Shown here: positions 32,964 to 41,391 of the stretch, piece after piece | Layout of the letters: every line of letters begins with the position of its first letter | Numbering within the stretch: the first letter of the stretch is position 1 | Assembly: GCA_947488215.1 (NCBI GenBank) | Contig: CANLBD010000002.1 | Location: 1 to 49,523 of the forward strand | Direction: 5' to 3' | DNA length: 49,523 nucleotides | Origin: Myxococcales bacterium | GTDB taxonomy: Bacteria; Myxococcota_A; Bradymonadia; UBA7976; UBA1532 | Program-made: the position numbers and the translations under genes | Notes under the pieces: model-generated | The model's input: the letters and a program-made list of their open reading frames with translations, nothing else | Told to the model about the DNA's origin: nothing | The model's database searches: none

Positions 32964-34176
32964 CGTGCAAGGGATCGGCGCGGTCCGCAGCCTGCTCGCC
33001 GCGTCTCTCGGCTTCCTCTTTGCGGCGACCGACATCGTCTTGCTCATCTTCTTTCAGCAGGAGATCGCTGAGGCGCTCGGGGTCCCGCTCGCGCAGGTCC
33101 GCATCGCGATCGGCGTCGGCCTGCTCGGGAGCGCGGTGGGTGGTCTCGTGTTCGCGCCGCTCGGAGACCGTTACGGGCGTGTCCGCGCGCTCGGGTGGTC
33201 CGTCGCGCTCTACTCAGTCGCGACGGGGCTGATGTCCTTCGTACCGTCGATGGGCGCGCTCTTCGCCTTGCGCTTCATCGCGGGCGTGGGGACGGGCGGC
33301 GAGTGGTCGCTGGGGTTCGCGCAGGTCGCGGAGGCCTGGCCGAGCGCCGGGCGGGGCGCGCGCGGTGGCCTCGTGACCGGCATGTTCAACCTCGGGACCT
33401 TCGTGGCCATCGCGCTCTACCACTCGGGCCTATCGTGGCGCGCCGCGTTCGCGCTCATGTTCCTGCCGGGTCTGCTCGGCCTGTGGCTACGCCGGCAGGT
33501 CCCGGAGTCGGCGGCGTTCCAAGCGGTTGGGGCGTCTCGCGCGGTCAGCTCACCTCTGCGCGAGGTGCTCGGCCCTGCGCATCGGGGCCTCGTCGCGCGG
33601 CTCACTCTGCTCTTCGCGCTCCTCAACTTCGGCTTCTACGGCTTCTCGACACTGTTCATGCAGTTCCTGAGCGCGCCTGTTGACCAAGGCGGGCTCGCAC
33701 TCGCGCGCGCGGACGAGCTGCCCTTCCACCTGGTGCTGAACCTCTCGGCGCTCCTGGGCGTCCTCACCGCCGGCGCCGCGTCCGACCGATGGGGGCGACG
33801 CGGCGCGTTCACTGTGTGGGCAGGCCTCGGCGCGCTCGCGTTCGCGGCGCTCTCGTCGCTCATGGACGCCCCCGAGGCGTCGCTTGCGCTGACGCTGACC
33901 TTCGGTCTGTGCTGCTTCGCCTTCGGCGTGAACGGGATCATCGGCGCGTGGACGCCGGAGCTCTTCCCGACGGCCGTGCGTGCGACAGGACCGGGGCTTT
34001 GCCAGAATCTGGGCAAGGGTGTCGGTGGGCTCGCCGGCCCGATCGTCGCGGGGCGTCTGGTCGACGCGCACGGCTACTCGGTGGTCTTTCTCGGTCCGGC
34101 TTTGCTCTTCGCGCTGTGCGCCGCGTGGGTCTGGACTTTTCCACGCGTCGACGGCCGCGCGCTCGACCAGGAGTGA
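32956..34176 (+). CDS. Major facilitator superfamily transporter
   Basis: 406 residues; ATG at 32956 overlaps the flavoprotein gene by eight bases. About 12 membrane helices, with the MFS loop motifs APLGDRYGRVRAL after helix 2 and GAASDRWGRRGAFTV after helix 8, FIAGVGTGGEWSLGF in helix 4 and WTPELFPTAVRATG near helix 11, a pattern of the metabolite/sialate:proton symporter branch (sugar acids, aromatic acids, carboxylates). Being in one transcript with the flavoprotein and arginine decarboxylase does not reveal its substrate. Confidence 0.85.
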   Translation: MSSVQGIGAVRSLLAASLGFLFAATDIVLLIFFQQEIAEALGVPLAQVRIAIGVGLLGSAVGGLVFAPLGDRYGRVRALGWSVALYSVATGLMSFVPSMGALFALRFIAGVGTGGEWSLGFAQVAEAWPSAGRGARGGLVTGMFNLGTFVAIALYHSGLSWRAAFALMFLPGLLGLWLRRQVPESAAFQAVGASRAVSSPLREVLGPAHRGLVARLTLLFALLNFGFYGFSTLFMQFLSAPVDQGGLALARADELPFHLVLNLSALLGVLTAGAASDRWGRRGAFTVWAGLGALAFAALSSLMDAPEASLALTLTFGLCCFAFGVNGIIGAWTPELFPTAVRATGPGLCQNLGKGVGGLAGPIVAGRLVDAHGYSVVFLGPALLFALCAAWVWTFPRVDGRALDQE

Positions 34177-34180
34177 GGCG

Positions 34181-36814
34181 ATGAGGTCAGTTCAACGATG
34201 GGGTGGGGGACTTGCCGTTGCGGCGTCCATCTTCGGCGCGGGGTGTGGTTCCCACGACGCCGCTCCCGATGCCCGCGCATCGCGCGACGCCCTGCTCGAC
34301 CTCGACGCTGAGGTCCGGCTCGACGCTGAGGTCCGGCTCGACGCTGAGGTCCCGCTCGACGCTGAGGTCCCGCTCGACGCTGCGAATCCAGACGCTGGTG
34401 GCCGACGTGCCGCGGTTCAGCCCACGCGCGGCGCGGCCGACCTGATGGGGGCGAGCGACCTGAGTGCGCCTGTGCCGCCTGGACGGTCCCGCGCAGGCCG
34501 CGTCGACGTCGACGCCGAGCGTCTGACAGGCCCCGAGGCAAACTGCCGCATCGGCGACTTCCGGCTCGACAACGCGCGCGTCCACACCTGCATTCAGGAC
34601 ACTGACACCTTCAGCATCTTCTCGTTCGGCGGCGGCACGCTCATCGACGCGCACCGTGCGGACCGGCCGGGCAGCGACCTCTTGCTCGAGGTCATCTTCT
34701 CACCCGGCCTCGGCGCCCCGTCCGCGGAGCAGGTCGGCATCGTGCGGGACGGCTCGGATGGCGGGCCCGCGATCTTGCGTGTCGTGGGTCGAGCGCTCCC
34801 GAGCCGCCTGCTGCAAGGCGTCCTTCCGGGCGCGTTTCTCCCGCCGGATTTCGCGGTGACGACCGAGTTCGTGCTCTTCCCCGACAGCGACGCGGTGGAG
34901 ATCAACACGTGGATCGAGGCGGACGTGACCGGCGGCAGCGCGCTGCTGGCCGACGCTGTCTTCTTCGGGGACCGCACCACCACGCTTATCCCTGGTCGCC
35001 GCGCGGACGAGCAGCCGCTCGGCGACCTGCCGTGGCTCGCTGCGGACGGTCCGGGCGCGGCGTATCGGTACGAAGCGCTCGATGGTTCGCCGATCCAGCT
35101 CGTGCCGGTGCCTGCGGATGCGTTGCCGACCAGCCCTGTCAGCTTCGGCACGCAGGGCCTCTTTCGCGGCGACCAGGTCGTGATTCGGCGTCGCTTGGTC
35201 ATCGGCGCGGACGACATCGAGTCGGTTCGACCCGCGCCCCCAGACGCGCCGCTCACCACGCTCGTGGGCCCAGCGGGCGCGTGGATCGGCATCACGGACC
35301 TCGAGGATCGCGAGGTCACGCGGGTCCGGTTGGATGCGACCGGTCGCGGTCGTGTCGCGCTCAGCCCGGGCCGGTGGCGATGGCGCCTCGTCGACGAGCC
35401 GACGCGGCCCGCGGGTGAGCTCGAGGCGGGCGGAGAGGTCGCGCTGGACGCTCCAGAGCGGGGTCAGGTCCGCGTGACAACGCGGGACCAGAACGGGGTG
35501 GGGATCGCGGCGCGTGTCGAGCTCATACGCGACGACGGTGAGCGACGCCTCGACTTCATCGTCGACGCAGGCACGATGCGGGTCCCCCCGGGTCGCTGGC
35601 GGGCCGTAACGACCCGCGGCTGGTACTTTGACGCGGACGAGCGGACCCTCGACGTCCCTGCCGGCGGCGACGTAACGCTTGACGTCGTGCTGACCGAGGT
35701 CATCCCGTTCGAGGGCTGGACGACCGGAGAGTTTCACCAACACGCCAGCCCGAGCATCGACTCCGAGGTCGCCGTCGAGCGACGGGTGCTGTCGAACCTG
35801 GCCGAGGGGGTGGGCTTCTTTGCGCCCAGTGAGCACGACGTCGTCTACGACTTTCGACCGGTGGTCGAGCGCATGGGGCTGTCCGACCGCGTGCGCGTGC
35901 TGACAGGAACCGAAATATCGCCTCTTTACGGGCACTTCGGTGCCTACGGCCTCGAGCCGCAGCCGGACGCCTCGGGTTTCGGCGCGATCGTCTTGCCCGT
36001 GCTCGAAGGGGGGCGTTGGCGTGTGAAGCAGGCGCCTGAGCTGGTCGCGGATGCTCGGGCGCGCGGCGCCGAGGTGCTGCAGATCAATCACGCTCGCGAG
36101 GGGACGTCGGCATACTTCGACCATATCGGCCTCGTCGCGGGCGCGCCGCTGGAGCTGCTCGATCCGGTCGAGTTCACGCGCGACTTCGACACCATGGAGG
36201 TCTTCAACGAGCCGAGCGCCTTCTGTCGACTCTTCGAGGACTGGCTGTCCGTGTGGAATCAGGGCTGGCGCATCACTGCGGTCGGCAACAGCGACACCCA
36301 CAGCGAGGGCGGCGCGCCGGGCTATCCGCGCAACGTTTTGCCGACTCTGGCCGACCGGCCCGAAGGTGTAGAGCCGGGAGAGGTCTTCGACGCGCTGCGC
36401 GGCGGCCGGGTGGTCGTGAGCGGTGGCCTCGTGCTGGACTTCCCGGGGAGCGCGGGTCCAGGGGAGGTGCGCTCGCTGCCCGCAGGCACACTTGAGCTGC
36501 GGACACGGATTCGTTCGCCGCGGTGGGCGCGCGCGGAGCGCATCTTCGTCTTCGTCAACGGGCAGCTCGCGCTCGAGCAAGCCGTCGATGTGACGGACGA
36601 ACAGGTCACCGACTTCGACGATACGCTGCGTGTACCTGTCGACCGTGACGCGTGGGTGGTGGTCCTCGCGACCGGTCCCGCGCTGCGCTTCATCGCTCCT
36701 GGGGCACCTGCGTTCGCATTCTCCAACCCCATCGGCGTTGACGTCGATGGGGGCGGCGTCAGCAGCATTGGGCCCGGGCCTGTCCAGCGACCGACGCTTG
36801 CTGTCTGCGACTGA
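34181..36814 (+). CDS. PHP-domain (CehA/McbA-type) metallohydrolase lipoprotein
   Basis: 877 residues; ATG at 34181 with GAGG two bases upstream, four bases after the MFS stop. Signal peptide to Cys22 (ASIFGAGC), then an LDAEV(R/P) repeat linker. The middle (about 110-510) is beta-rich, unassigned. The C-terminal part (about 520-877) is a PHP fold with metal ligands recognisable as FHQHASPSIDSE (HxH), FAPSEHDVVYDF, LTGTEIS, LQINHA and GNSDTHSEGGAPG. Related CehA/McbA enzymes hydrolyse carbamate-like esters and phosphodiesters, mostly with unknown natural substrates. It is last in the speA unit, ending in a palindrome shared with the convergent gloB. Confidence 0.85.
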   Translation: MRSVQRWGGGLAVAASIFGAGCGSHDAAPDARASRDALLDLDAEVRLDAEVRLDAEVPLDAEVPLDAANPDAGGRRAAVQPTRGAADLMGASDLSAPVPPGRSRAGRVDVDAERLTGPEANCRIGDFRLDNARVHTCIQDTDTFSIFSFGGGTLIDAHRADRPGSDLLLEVIFSPGLGAPSAEQVGIVRDGSDGGPAILRVVGRALPSRLLQGVLPGAFLPPDFAVTTEFVLFPDSDAVEINTWIEADVTGGSALLADAVFFGDRTTTLIPGRRADEQPLGDLPWLAADGPGAAYRYEALDGSPIQLVPVPADALPTSPVSFGTQGLFRGDQVVIRRRLVIGADDIESVRPAPPDAPLTTLVGPAGAWIGITDLEDREVTRVRLDATGRGRVALSPGRWRWRLVDEPTRPAGELEAGGEVALDAPERGQVRVTTRDQNGVGIAARVELIRDDGERRLDFIVDAGTMRVPPGRWRAVTTRGWYFDADERTLDVPAGGDVTLDVVLTEVIPFEGWTTGEFHQHASPSIDSEVAVERRVLSNLAEGVGFFAPSEHDVVYDFRPVVERMGLSDRVRVLTGTEISPLYGHFGAYGLEPQPDASGFGAIVLPVLEGGRWRVKQAPELVADARARGAEVLQINHAREGTSAYFDHIGLVAGAPLELLDPVEFTRDFDTMEVFNEPSAFCRLFEDWLSVWNQGWRITAVGNSDTHSEGGAPGYPRNVLPTLADRPEGVEPGEVFDALRGGRVVVSGGLVLDFPGSAGPGEVRSLPAGTLELRTRIRSPRWARAERIFVFVNGQLALEQAVDVTDEQVTDFDDTLRVPVDRDAWVVVLATGPALRFIAPGAPAFAFSNPIGVDVDGGGVSSIGPGPVQRPTLAVCD
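34301..34382 (+). repeat. 18-base tandem repeat in the lipoprotein linker
   Basis: Four full copies (34301-34318, 34319-34336, 34337-34354, 34355-34372) of CTCGACGCTGAGGTCCGG, differing only in the last bases (CGG or CCG), and a 10-base partial copy. They encode LDAEVR or LDAEVP. The near identity of the copies suggests recent expansion; being in frame, copy-number change alters only linker length. Confidence 0.9.
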
Positions 36815-36825
36815 CCGCGCGGTCA
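36812..36825. terminator. Palindrome between convergent stops, possible bidirectional terminator
   Basis: TGACCGCGCGGTCA is a perfect 14-base palindrome that contains the stop of the PHP lipoprotein gene and lies one base before the gloB stop. A tight loop and no T tract make a real terminator uncertain. Confidence 0.35.
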
Positions 36826-36826
36826 C

Positions 36827-37591
36827 TCAGCCGCGGAAGTTGTCTTTCATGCGACGCAGGGCCGACAGCACGTTCGTCAGCGACGTGTTCGGACCGAACC
36901 CGATCGCGCTCACGACCTCAGGCCGGGTCGCTCTCAGGAAGATGTTCGTGCGGCGCTCCTCGCCGAGCAGCGTCGGCACAGTCGGACGGCCCGCCGCGCG
37001 GAGTGCCCTCGCGTGGCCCTCTCGAATCTTCATGGCGTCGTCGTCGGGCAGCAGTCGTCGGGCGAAGCGCAGGTTGTCGAGCGTGTACTCGTGGCCGCAG
37101 CAGACGACCGTCTCGTCCGGCAGGTCCGCGAGGGTGACGTAGAGCGCGACACGCAGGTCATCGGGGGTGCCCTCAAAGAGGCGACCGCAGCCGCCGCTGA
37201 AGAGGGTGTCGCCGCAGAACAGGTGGTTCCCGACGATGTACGCGACGTGCCCCTTCGTGTGGGCAGGGATCGCCCGCATCTCGGCGCTCATGCCGGCGAA
37301 TGAAAATCGGCCAGGCTCGAGCGCCACGTCGAGCGGTGGCAAACGAGCGGCGTCTGCCGCGGGCCCGTACACCTTGACGTTCGGATAGGCCTCGCGGATG
37401 CCCTCGACACCGCCGACGTGGTCTGCGTGATGGTGGGTCAGGAGAACGCCCGTGATCGGCAAGCCCTTGCCACGCGCGGCATAGAGCGCGGGCTCCGCCT
37501 CCCCCGGATCGACGAACCACAGCGTGTCGTCGTCTGCGACGATGAGCCACGCGTAGTTGTCCTTGAGGCACGCGACCGGAACGACCTTCAC
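36827..37591 (-). CDS. gloB: Hydroxyacylglutathione hydrolase (glyoxalase II)
   Basis: 254 residues; the GTG at 37591 is chosen because GGAGG lies five bases upstream (a GTG at 37597 overlaps that site). Metallo-beta-lactamase fold: LLTHHHADHVGG at 52-60 binds both metals, then HTKGHVAYIVG, CGDTLFSGGCGRLFEG and CGHEYTLDNLRF, with the substrate-binding basic end FLRATRPEV. The GGCGR and EYT elements are the glyoxalase II type. It hydrolyses S-D-lactoylglutathione to lactate and glutathione. Divergent from the small basic protein gene. Confidence 0.93.
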   Translation of the reverse strand: MKVVPVACLKDNYAWLIVADDDTLWFVDPGEAEPALYAARGKGLPITGVLLTHHHADHVGGVEGIREAYPNVKVYGPAADAARLPPLDVALEPGRFSFAGMSAEMRAIPAHTKGHVAYIVGNHLFCGDTLFSGGCGRLFEGTPDDLRVALYVTLADLPDETVVCCGHEYTLDNLRFARRLLPDDDAMKIREGHARALRAAGRPTVPTLLGEERRTNIFLRATRPEVVSAIGFGPNTSLTNVLSALRRMKDNFRG

Positions 37592-37615
37592 TCCCACCTC
37601 CAGCGCGATGACGGC

Positions 37616-37646
37616 TTGACGTGCCGCCTCGTCGGGAGCAGACTAT
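37616..37646 (+). promoter_or_regulatory. Weak candidate promoter of the small basic protein gene
   Basis: TTGACG (37616-37621) and GACTAT (37641-37646) with a long 19-base spacer. A start near 37653 would give a leader of about 35 bases. The -35 box is good; the -10 box and spacing are poor. Confidence 0.35.
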
Positions 37647-37687
37647 CGCGGCTTTAGTTCCGGAATCGAGAATCGAGGAGACGAAAA

Positions 37688-37813
37688 ATGAAGACTCGTA
37701 AGCAGCGTCGCGTCACCGCCCGCAAGAAGGCCGCTCACAAGCGCAAGGTCAGCAAGGCCACGAGCCGGGTGAAGAGCCTGCTCAAGAAGAAGACGAACGG
37801 CCGCCTCGGCTGA
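37688..37813 (+). CDS. Very basic 41-residue protein, unknown
   Basis: 41 residues (42 codons with stop): MKTRKQRRVTARKK at the start, VKSLLKKKTNGRLG at the end. About 18 of 41 residues are Lys or Arg, with only polar or small residues between and no acidic residue. It has GAGGAG seven bases before the ATG, a plausible promoter, and sits alone in a 350-base interval. Composition resembles small ribosome-associated proteins or short nucleic-acid-binding peptides, but no known family is recognised. It is short enough to escape standard gene calling. Confidence 0.75.
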   Translation: MKTRKQRRVTARKKAAHKRKVSKATSRVKSLLKKKTNGRLG

Positions 37814-37878
37814 GCGCACGATGCTCGGCCGCCGTTGCGTGGCCGACCTGACCGACCGGCGCCTCAAGCGCCTCAATA

Positions 37879-37894
37879 GGGCCCGCGGTGGCCC
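37879..37894 (+). terminator. GC-rich hairpin after the small basic protein gene
   Basis: GGGCC-CGCGGT-GGCCC forms a 5-base stem with 6-base loop, 65 bases past the stop and before the convergent gene end at 37941. No T tract follows, so termination is uncertain. Apart from this the interval 37814-37940 holds nothing I can support. Confidence 0.25.
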
Positions 37895-37940
37895 GGGCGC
37901 CTGAGCAAGTCAGACGCGCGGTCCCAGCAGGAGACGCCAC

Positions 37941-40900
37941 TCAGGGCGCCTGAACGTCCCACACGTTGACGAGCGGCCCGAACTCCTCGCAGCGCCCGTT
38001 CGCGCCGTCGCGCGCGACGTCCGTCGGGCGCACCCACAGCGAGTAATCGATGCGCTTGTCGCCGTCGTTGATGGTGACGTCTCCCGAGACCAGCACGACC
38101 ACGCTCGCGTCGGTCGCGCCGCCTCGAATGACCATGCACTCCGAGTTCGCCTGCCGGTTCGGATCGGGGTTCTCTTGTAAGTCGACGGCGATGCCCTCGT
38201 CGTCCAAGAGCAGGTACGACAGCAGGGCGGAGCCGTCCGTGAAGCGCGAGTAGCTGAGGTGCACCGTGCGGTCCTCGCCGGCGGGCACCAGCAGCCGGTA
38301 GTTGTCACCGAGGCCGAGGCTGCGCTCGTCGTTCATGTTCGCGCGGTCGGCGCAGAGCCAGCCGTCGCAGACCGCCGCTTCGCCCGCACCCAAGTCGGTC
38401 GCGCTCGCCACGTCGTCGTTGTCGCCGAGCTGCTCACGCCAGTCGGGCGCGCAGGTGTCACCGGGCGGCGTCACGCTGATGGCCAGATTGTAGCTGTTCT
38501 CTTGGGATGCGTCCGCGCCGGAGACCAGGACGTAGTAGTCACCTGCGTCGACGATGTCCTTTTGCACGTCGAGCGCCTCGGGAGAGCCGTTGTGCGCGCT
38601 GAGCTGGGTCGCGATGCGGCACCGCGACGCGATGCAGTAGCCCTCGTTGTCCTCGAGGACCCGGTTGTTGTTGGCATCGCAGTCGTTGTCGGTACGGCAG
38701 CCGCAGAAGCGCTGCGCGCCCTGCAGGCAGACGCCCGGCGCGCCTGCACGGCGGCACGCGAGGTCGTCTTGGCAAGCGACGTCGTCGGCCGCGTTCGTCA
38801 CCGAGGTGTAGAGGCGCAGGTCAAGGTTGCCCGCGGCCGGTGCGAAGGCGTTCGTCGAGACGCAGATGCGAGAGCGCGGCTCTTGTACCGAGAAGCGGTA
38901 CCAATCCTTGTCGCCCACGTTGTCAGGCACATTGCAGACGAGGCCGTTGTCGTACTCGAAGCGGGTGTTCGCACCGGGGAGCGCATCGAGGGCCGTCGCC
39001 GAGGTCGCGGCGTCGTTGCGCAGCGCGCCCGGGCCCACTTCGGCGCGGTCGGCGCCGCACATCGCGCTCGGGTCGATGCGGATGGTCAAGCGGTAGGGGT
39101 CTGCCGAGCCCGCGCCGACAGCGCGGACGCGCACGAAGTAATCGCCTGGCTGAGCGCCGTTGAACACCGCCGGTTCGGCGCTCCCGGCCGCGCCCATGAG
39201 GCCGCCCGTACCCCGCACGTTGCCGTCCACTGCACCGATGATCTCGACGACGGCCGTGCCCGCGAGGGCATCGCTCGTTGCTGTGATCTGGATCTGGTCG
39301 CCGTCGTCAGCACGGAAGCGGTAGAGGTCGGTTTCCTGGGCGCACAGCGCGAGATCAAGCGGGATGGCGAGCTCCGCGCCTCGGCGCAGGCGGCCGTTCA
39401 TCGTCACGCCCGGGAGCGCGTCGAGGTTCGCGTTCGCGCCGACGGCGTTGATGACGTCGTTCGGCTCGGCCGCGTCCTCTCGGCACGCCTGACCCGGCTG
39501 CAGCAGGCGCACGCACAGGTCGTAGTTGTCGATCACGACGTTGTCCGTCTCGCCCCGCAGGCGAATGAGCCACGGCTCGTCCGACAGACCGACCGTGTCG
39601 CGCGGCACATCAATCTCGTAGAGCGTGCGACCCTGCGGCGTCACCATGCCCGCGGCGGTCGCGTAGTTGGGGTTCGCGAGGCCGTTCCGTGTACGCGACG
39701 CTTGGTAGGTCTCCACGACGGCGTCCCCGTTCACGAGGCCGTCGACCGAGAGCTGGAGCGAGAAGCCGGCGTTCACGCTCGAACCCGGGAAGCTGAACCA
39801 GTCTTCGTCGCCGTTGCAGGCGCTGCCGTTGAAGCAGAAGAGCTCGTCCCCCACGCCGTCCCAGTTGATGGGCTGCGCGTTGTCCTGGTTGTTGAAGCCG
39901 CCGCCGTTGTTCGCCTCCTCCGAAAGGTCGGGGAAGCAGGCGTCGTTGATGGCGTCGATCACAACGACGCGCAGCGTGTACGACTGCGACACGGCATCGT
40001 CCGACGAGACCTCGACGAAGTAGTCGTCCGGAACGCGGAAACCCATGCCTGCAGCGGGGTACTGAATCCGCTTCGGGGACCCCAGGTCATTCAGCGCTGC
40101 CAGCTCGGTCACCTCGTCGCGGTCGATCAGGCGCAGACGCATATCGCCGACGCCGGCGTCGAACTCGAGCGTGACCTGCACCCGATACCCCTGAAGCATC
40201 GGGATCGCGTACACATCGGGGTTGCCGCCGCACAGGAGCGCGCCGCGCACCTCGGCGCGATTGTTGACGAGCTGGAGCGCAGTCGCGGTCGCAGGGCTGT
40301 CGTTCGGTGGGTCGGTCTCATCGTCGCGGCAGCCCACGACGCAGCGTCCGCCGTCCGCTGCTGGCGCGCAGAACTCATCGAGTGTGCAGTCGTCGCTCGA
40401 CCCGCAGAAGTCGCGGCAGTAGAAGCCCACCGGGTCGCAGTACGCGCCGTTCGGGCAGCTTGCGTCCGCCTCACAGCCAGACACGCAGTCGCGCTGGTTG
40501 TTGCAGACCTCGCCCGCGCCGCAAGAGCTCGGATCTTGGCGGCAGCCCTCCGAGCAGACGCCCGCGGCGGTGTCGCAGAAGCGGCCTTCGGGGCACTCAG
40601 CGTCCGTCTGACACGCCTGGCCGGCCGCGCACTGACGTGTGGCCGGGTCGCAGACCTGGCCCGCAGGGCAGGCGTTCGGATCGTCTGTGCGGCAGCCCAG
40701 CGCGCACAGGCCGAGGTCGCTGCAGAAACGGTCGCCCTCGCAGTTTGCGTCAGACTCGCAGCGCGGCCCGCAGGGGTTGGGCTCGCAGCTTGTCAAGCTG
40801 TCGATCGCGACCCCTTCGCCGCAGGCTGCAGCGTCCTGCACGACGCCGCAGGTCGTCAGCTGGTCGCCCGAGCAGCACACGACAGCGGCGACGCATGCGC

Positions 40901-41360
40901 GAGTCGCGGCGTCGCACACTTGTCCCGCGTCGCAGGAGTTTGGTTCGGTCCGGCAGCCTTCGACGCACGCCTTGGCGCCCACATCGCAGTACTGCCCGTC
41001 GGGGCAGCCAATGTCCGCTGAGCAGCCGCCGCACAGCCGCGTCGAAGCGTCGCACAGTTGGCCCTCGGGGCAGCTCGCGTCGTCGCGACAGCCTCGGGTA
41101 CAGGTGCCCGTCAGGTCGTTCTCATCCGCGCGGGCGCAGTACTCGTTCGGCGCGCAGACGGCGTCCTCGGTGCACTCGACGGTCGGCATCGTGCCGCCCG
41201 TCGGGCCCATATCGCCCATGTCGGCCTCTTCGCACCCGAACAGCCCGCAGCTCGCGTCGGGTGTCTGCGTGAGGCGCCTGCCGCCGCTGCTGTCGGAGCA
41301 CGCTGCGCTGGCCACTGCGAGCGCGAGGAGGCCGAGTCGCTTCAAGTTCAACATCGCCAT
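37941..41360 (-). CDS. Large Cys-rich lipoprotein with PPC-like domains
   Basis: 1139 residues; ATG at 41360 (signal peptide MAMLNLKRLGLLALAVASAAC, lipobox A-A-C). Residues about 45-370 contain around nine disulfide units of the form C-x-x-D-A-x-C-P-x-G-x-x-C-D-x-x-x-x-x-C (for example CRDDASCPEGQLCDAST). From about 390 on the chain is beta-rich with repeats like bacterial pre-peptidase C-terminal (PPC) domains: paired W/YYV(L/R)V strands such as DYFVEVSSDDAVSQSYTLRV, GDYFVRVRAV and GDYYVLVSGAD, separated by Cys-containing linkers. It should be an outer-membrane or surface lipoprotein of unknown role. The PKD protein lies 31 bases upstream and is probably co-transcribed. Confidence 0.9.
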   Translation of the reverse strand: MAMLNLKRLGLLALAVASAACSDSSGGRRLTQTPDASCGLFGCEEADMGDMGPTGGTMPTVECTEDAVCAPNEYCARADENDLTGTCTRGCRDDASCPEGQLCDASTRLCGGCSADIGCPDGQYCDVGAKACVEGCRTEPNSCDAGQVCDAATRACVAAVVCCSGDQLTTCGVVQDAAACGEGVAIDSLTSCEPNPCGPRCESDANCEGDRFCSDLGLCALGCRTDDPNACPAGQVCDPATRQCAAGQACQTDAECPEGRFCDTAAGVCSEGCRQDPSSCGAGEVCNNQRDCVSGCEADASCPNGAYCDPVGFYCRDFCGSSDDCTLDEFCAPAADGGRCVVGCRDDETDPPNDSPATATALQLVNNRAEVRGALLCGGNPDVYAIPMLQGYRVQVTLEFDAGVGDMRLRLIDRDEVTELAALNDLGSPKRIQYPAAGMGFRVPDDYFVEVSSDDAVSQSYTLRVVVIDAINDACFPDLSEEANNGGGFNNQDNAQPINWDGVGDELFCFNGSACNGDEDWFSFPGSSVNAGFSLQLSVDGLVNGDAVVETYQASRTRNGLANPNYATAAGMVTPQGRTLYEIDVPRDTVGLSDEPWLIRLRGETDNVVIDNYDLCVRLLQPGQACREDAAEPNDVINAVGANANLDALPGVTMNGRLRRGAELAIPLDLALCAQETDLYRFRADDGDQIQITATSDALAGTAVVEIIGAVDGNVRGTGGLMGAAGSAEPAVFNGAQPGDYFVRVRAVGAGSADPYRLTIRIDPSAMCGADRAEVGPGALRNDAATSATALDALPGANTRFEYDNGLVCNVPDNVGDKDWYRFSVQEPRSRICVSTNAFAPAAGNLDLRLYTSVTNAADDVACQDDLACRRAGAPGVCLQGAQRFCGCRTDNDCDANNNRVLEDNEGYCIASRCRIATQLSAHNGSPEALDVQKDIVDAGDYYVLVSGADASQENSYNLAISVTPPGDTCAPDWREQLGDNDDVASATDLGAGEAAVCDGWLCADRANMNDERSLGLGDNYRLLVPAGEDRTVHLSYSRFTDGSALLSYLLLDDEGIAVDLQENPDPNRQANSECMVIRGGATDASVVVLVSGDVTINDGDKRIDYSLWVRPTDVARDGANGRCEEFGPLVNVWDVQAP

Positions 41361-41391
41361 GTTTTCCCCCAAGTTTGACTGATTGGCGCGC

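Noticed and set aside
31206-33047. 613-codon minus-strand frame opposite the flavoprotein
   Set aside because: Arg/His/Pro-rich antisense shadow of a gene with intact FAD motifs.
34700-36826. 708-codon minus-strand frame opposite the PHP lipoprotein
   Set aside because: No family motif, Arg-rich composition, and it overlaps gloB's end; the plus frame has metal-binding motifs.
37821-37904. 27-codon frame after the small basic protein
   Set aside because: ATG to stop is open but there is no ribosome binding site and no recognisable composition; 27 codons occur by chance at this GC.
38259-41021. 920-codon plus-strand frame opposite the Cys-rich lipoprotein
   Set aside because: Long antisense frames are expected at this GC content; the translation is Val/Ala/Arg/His-rich with no domain, while the minus frame has signal peptide and repeats.
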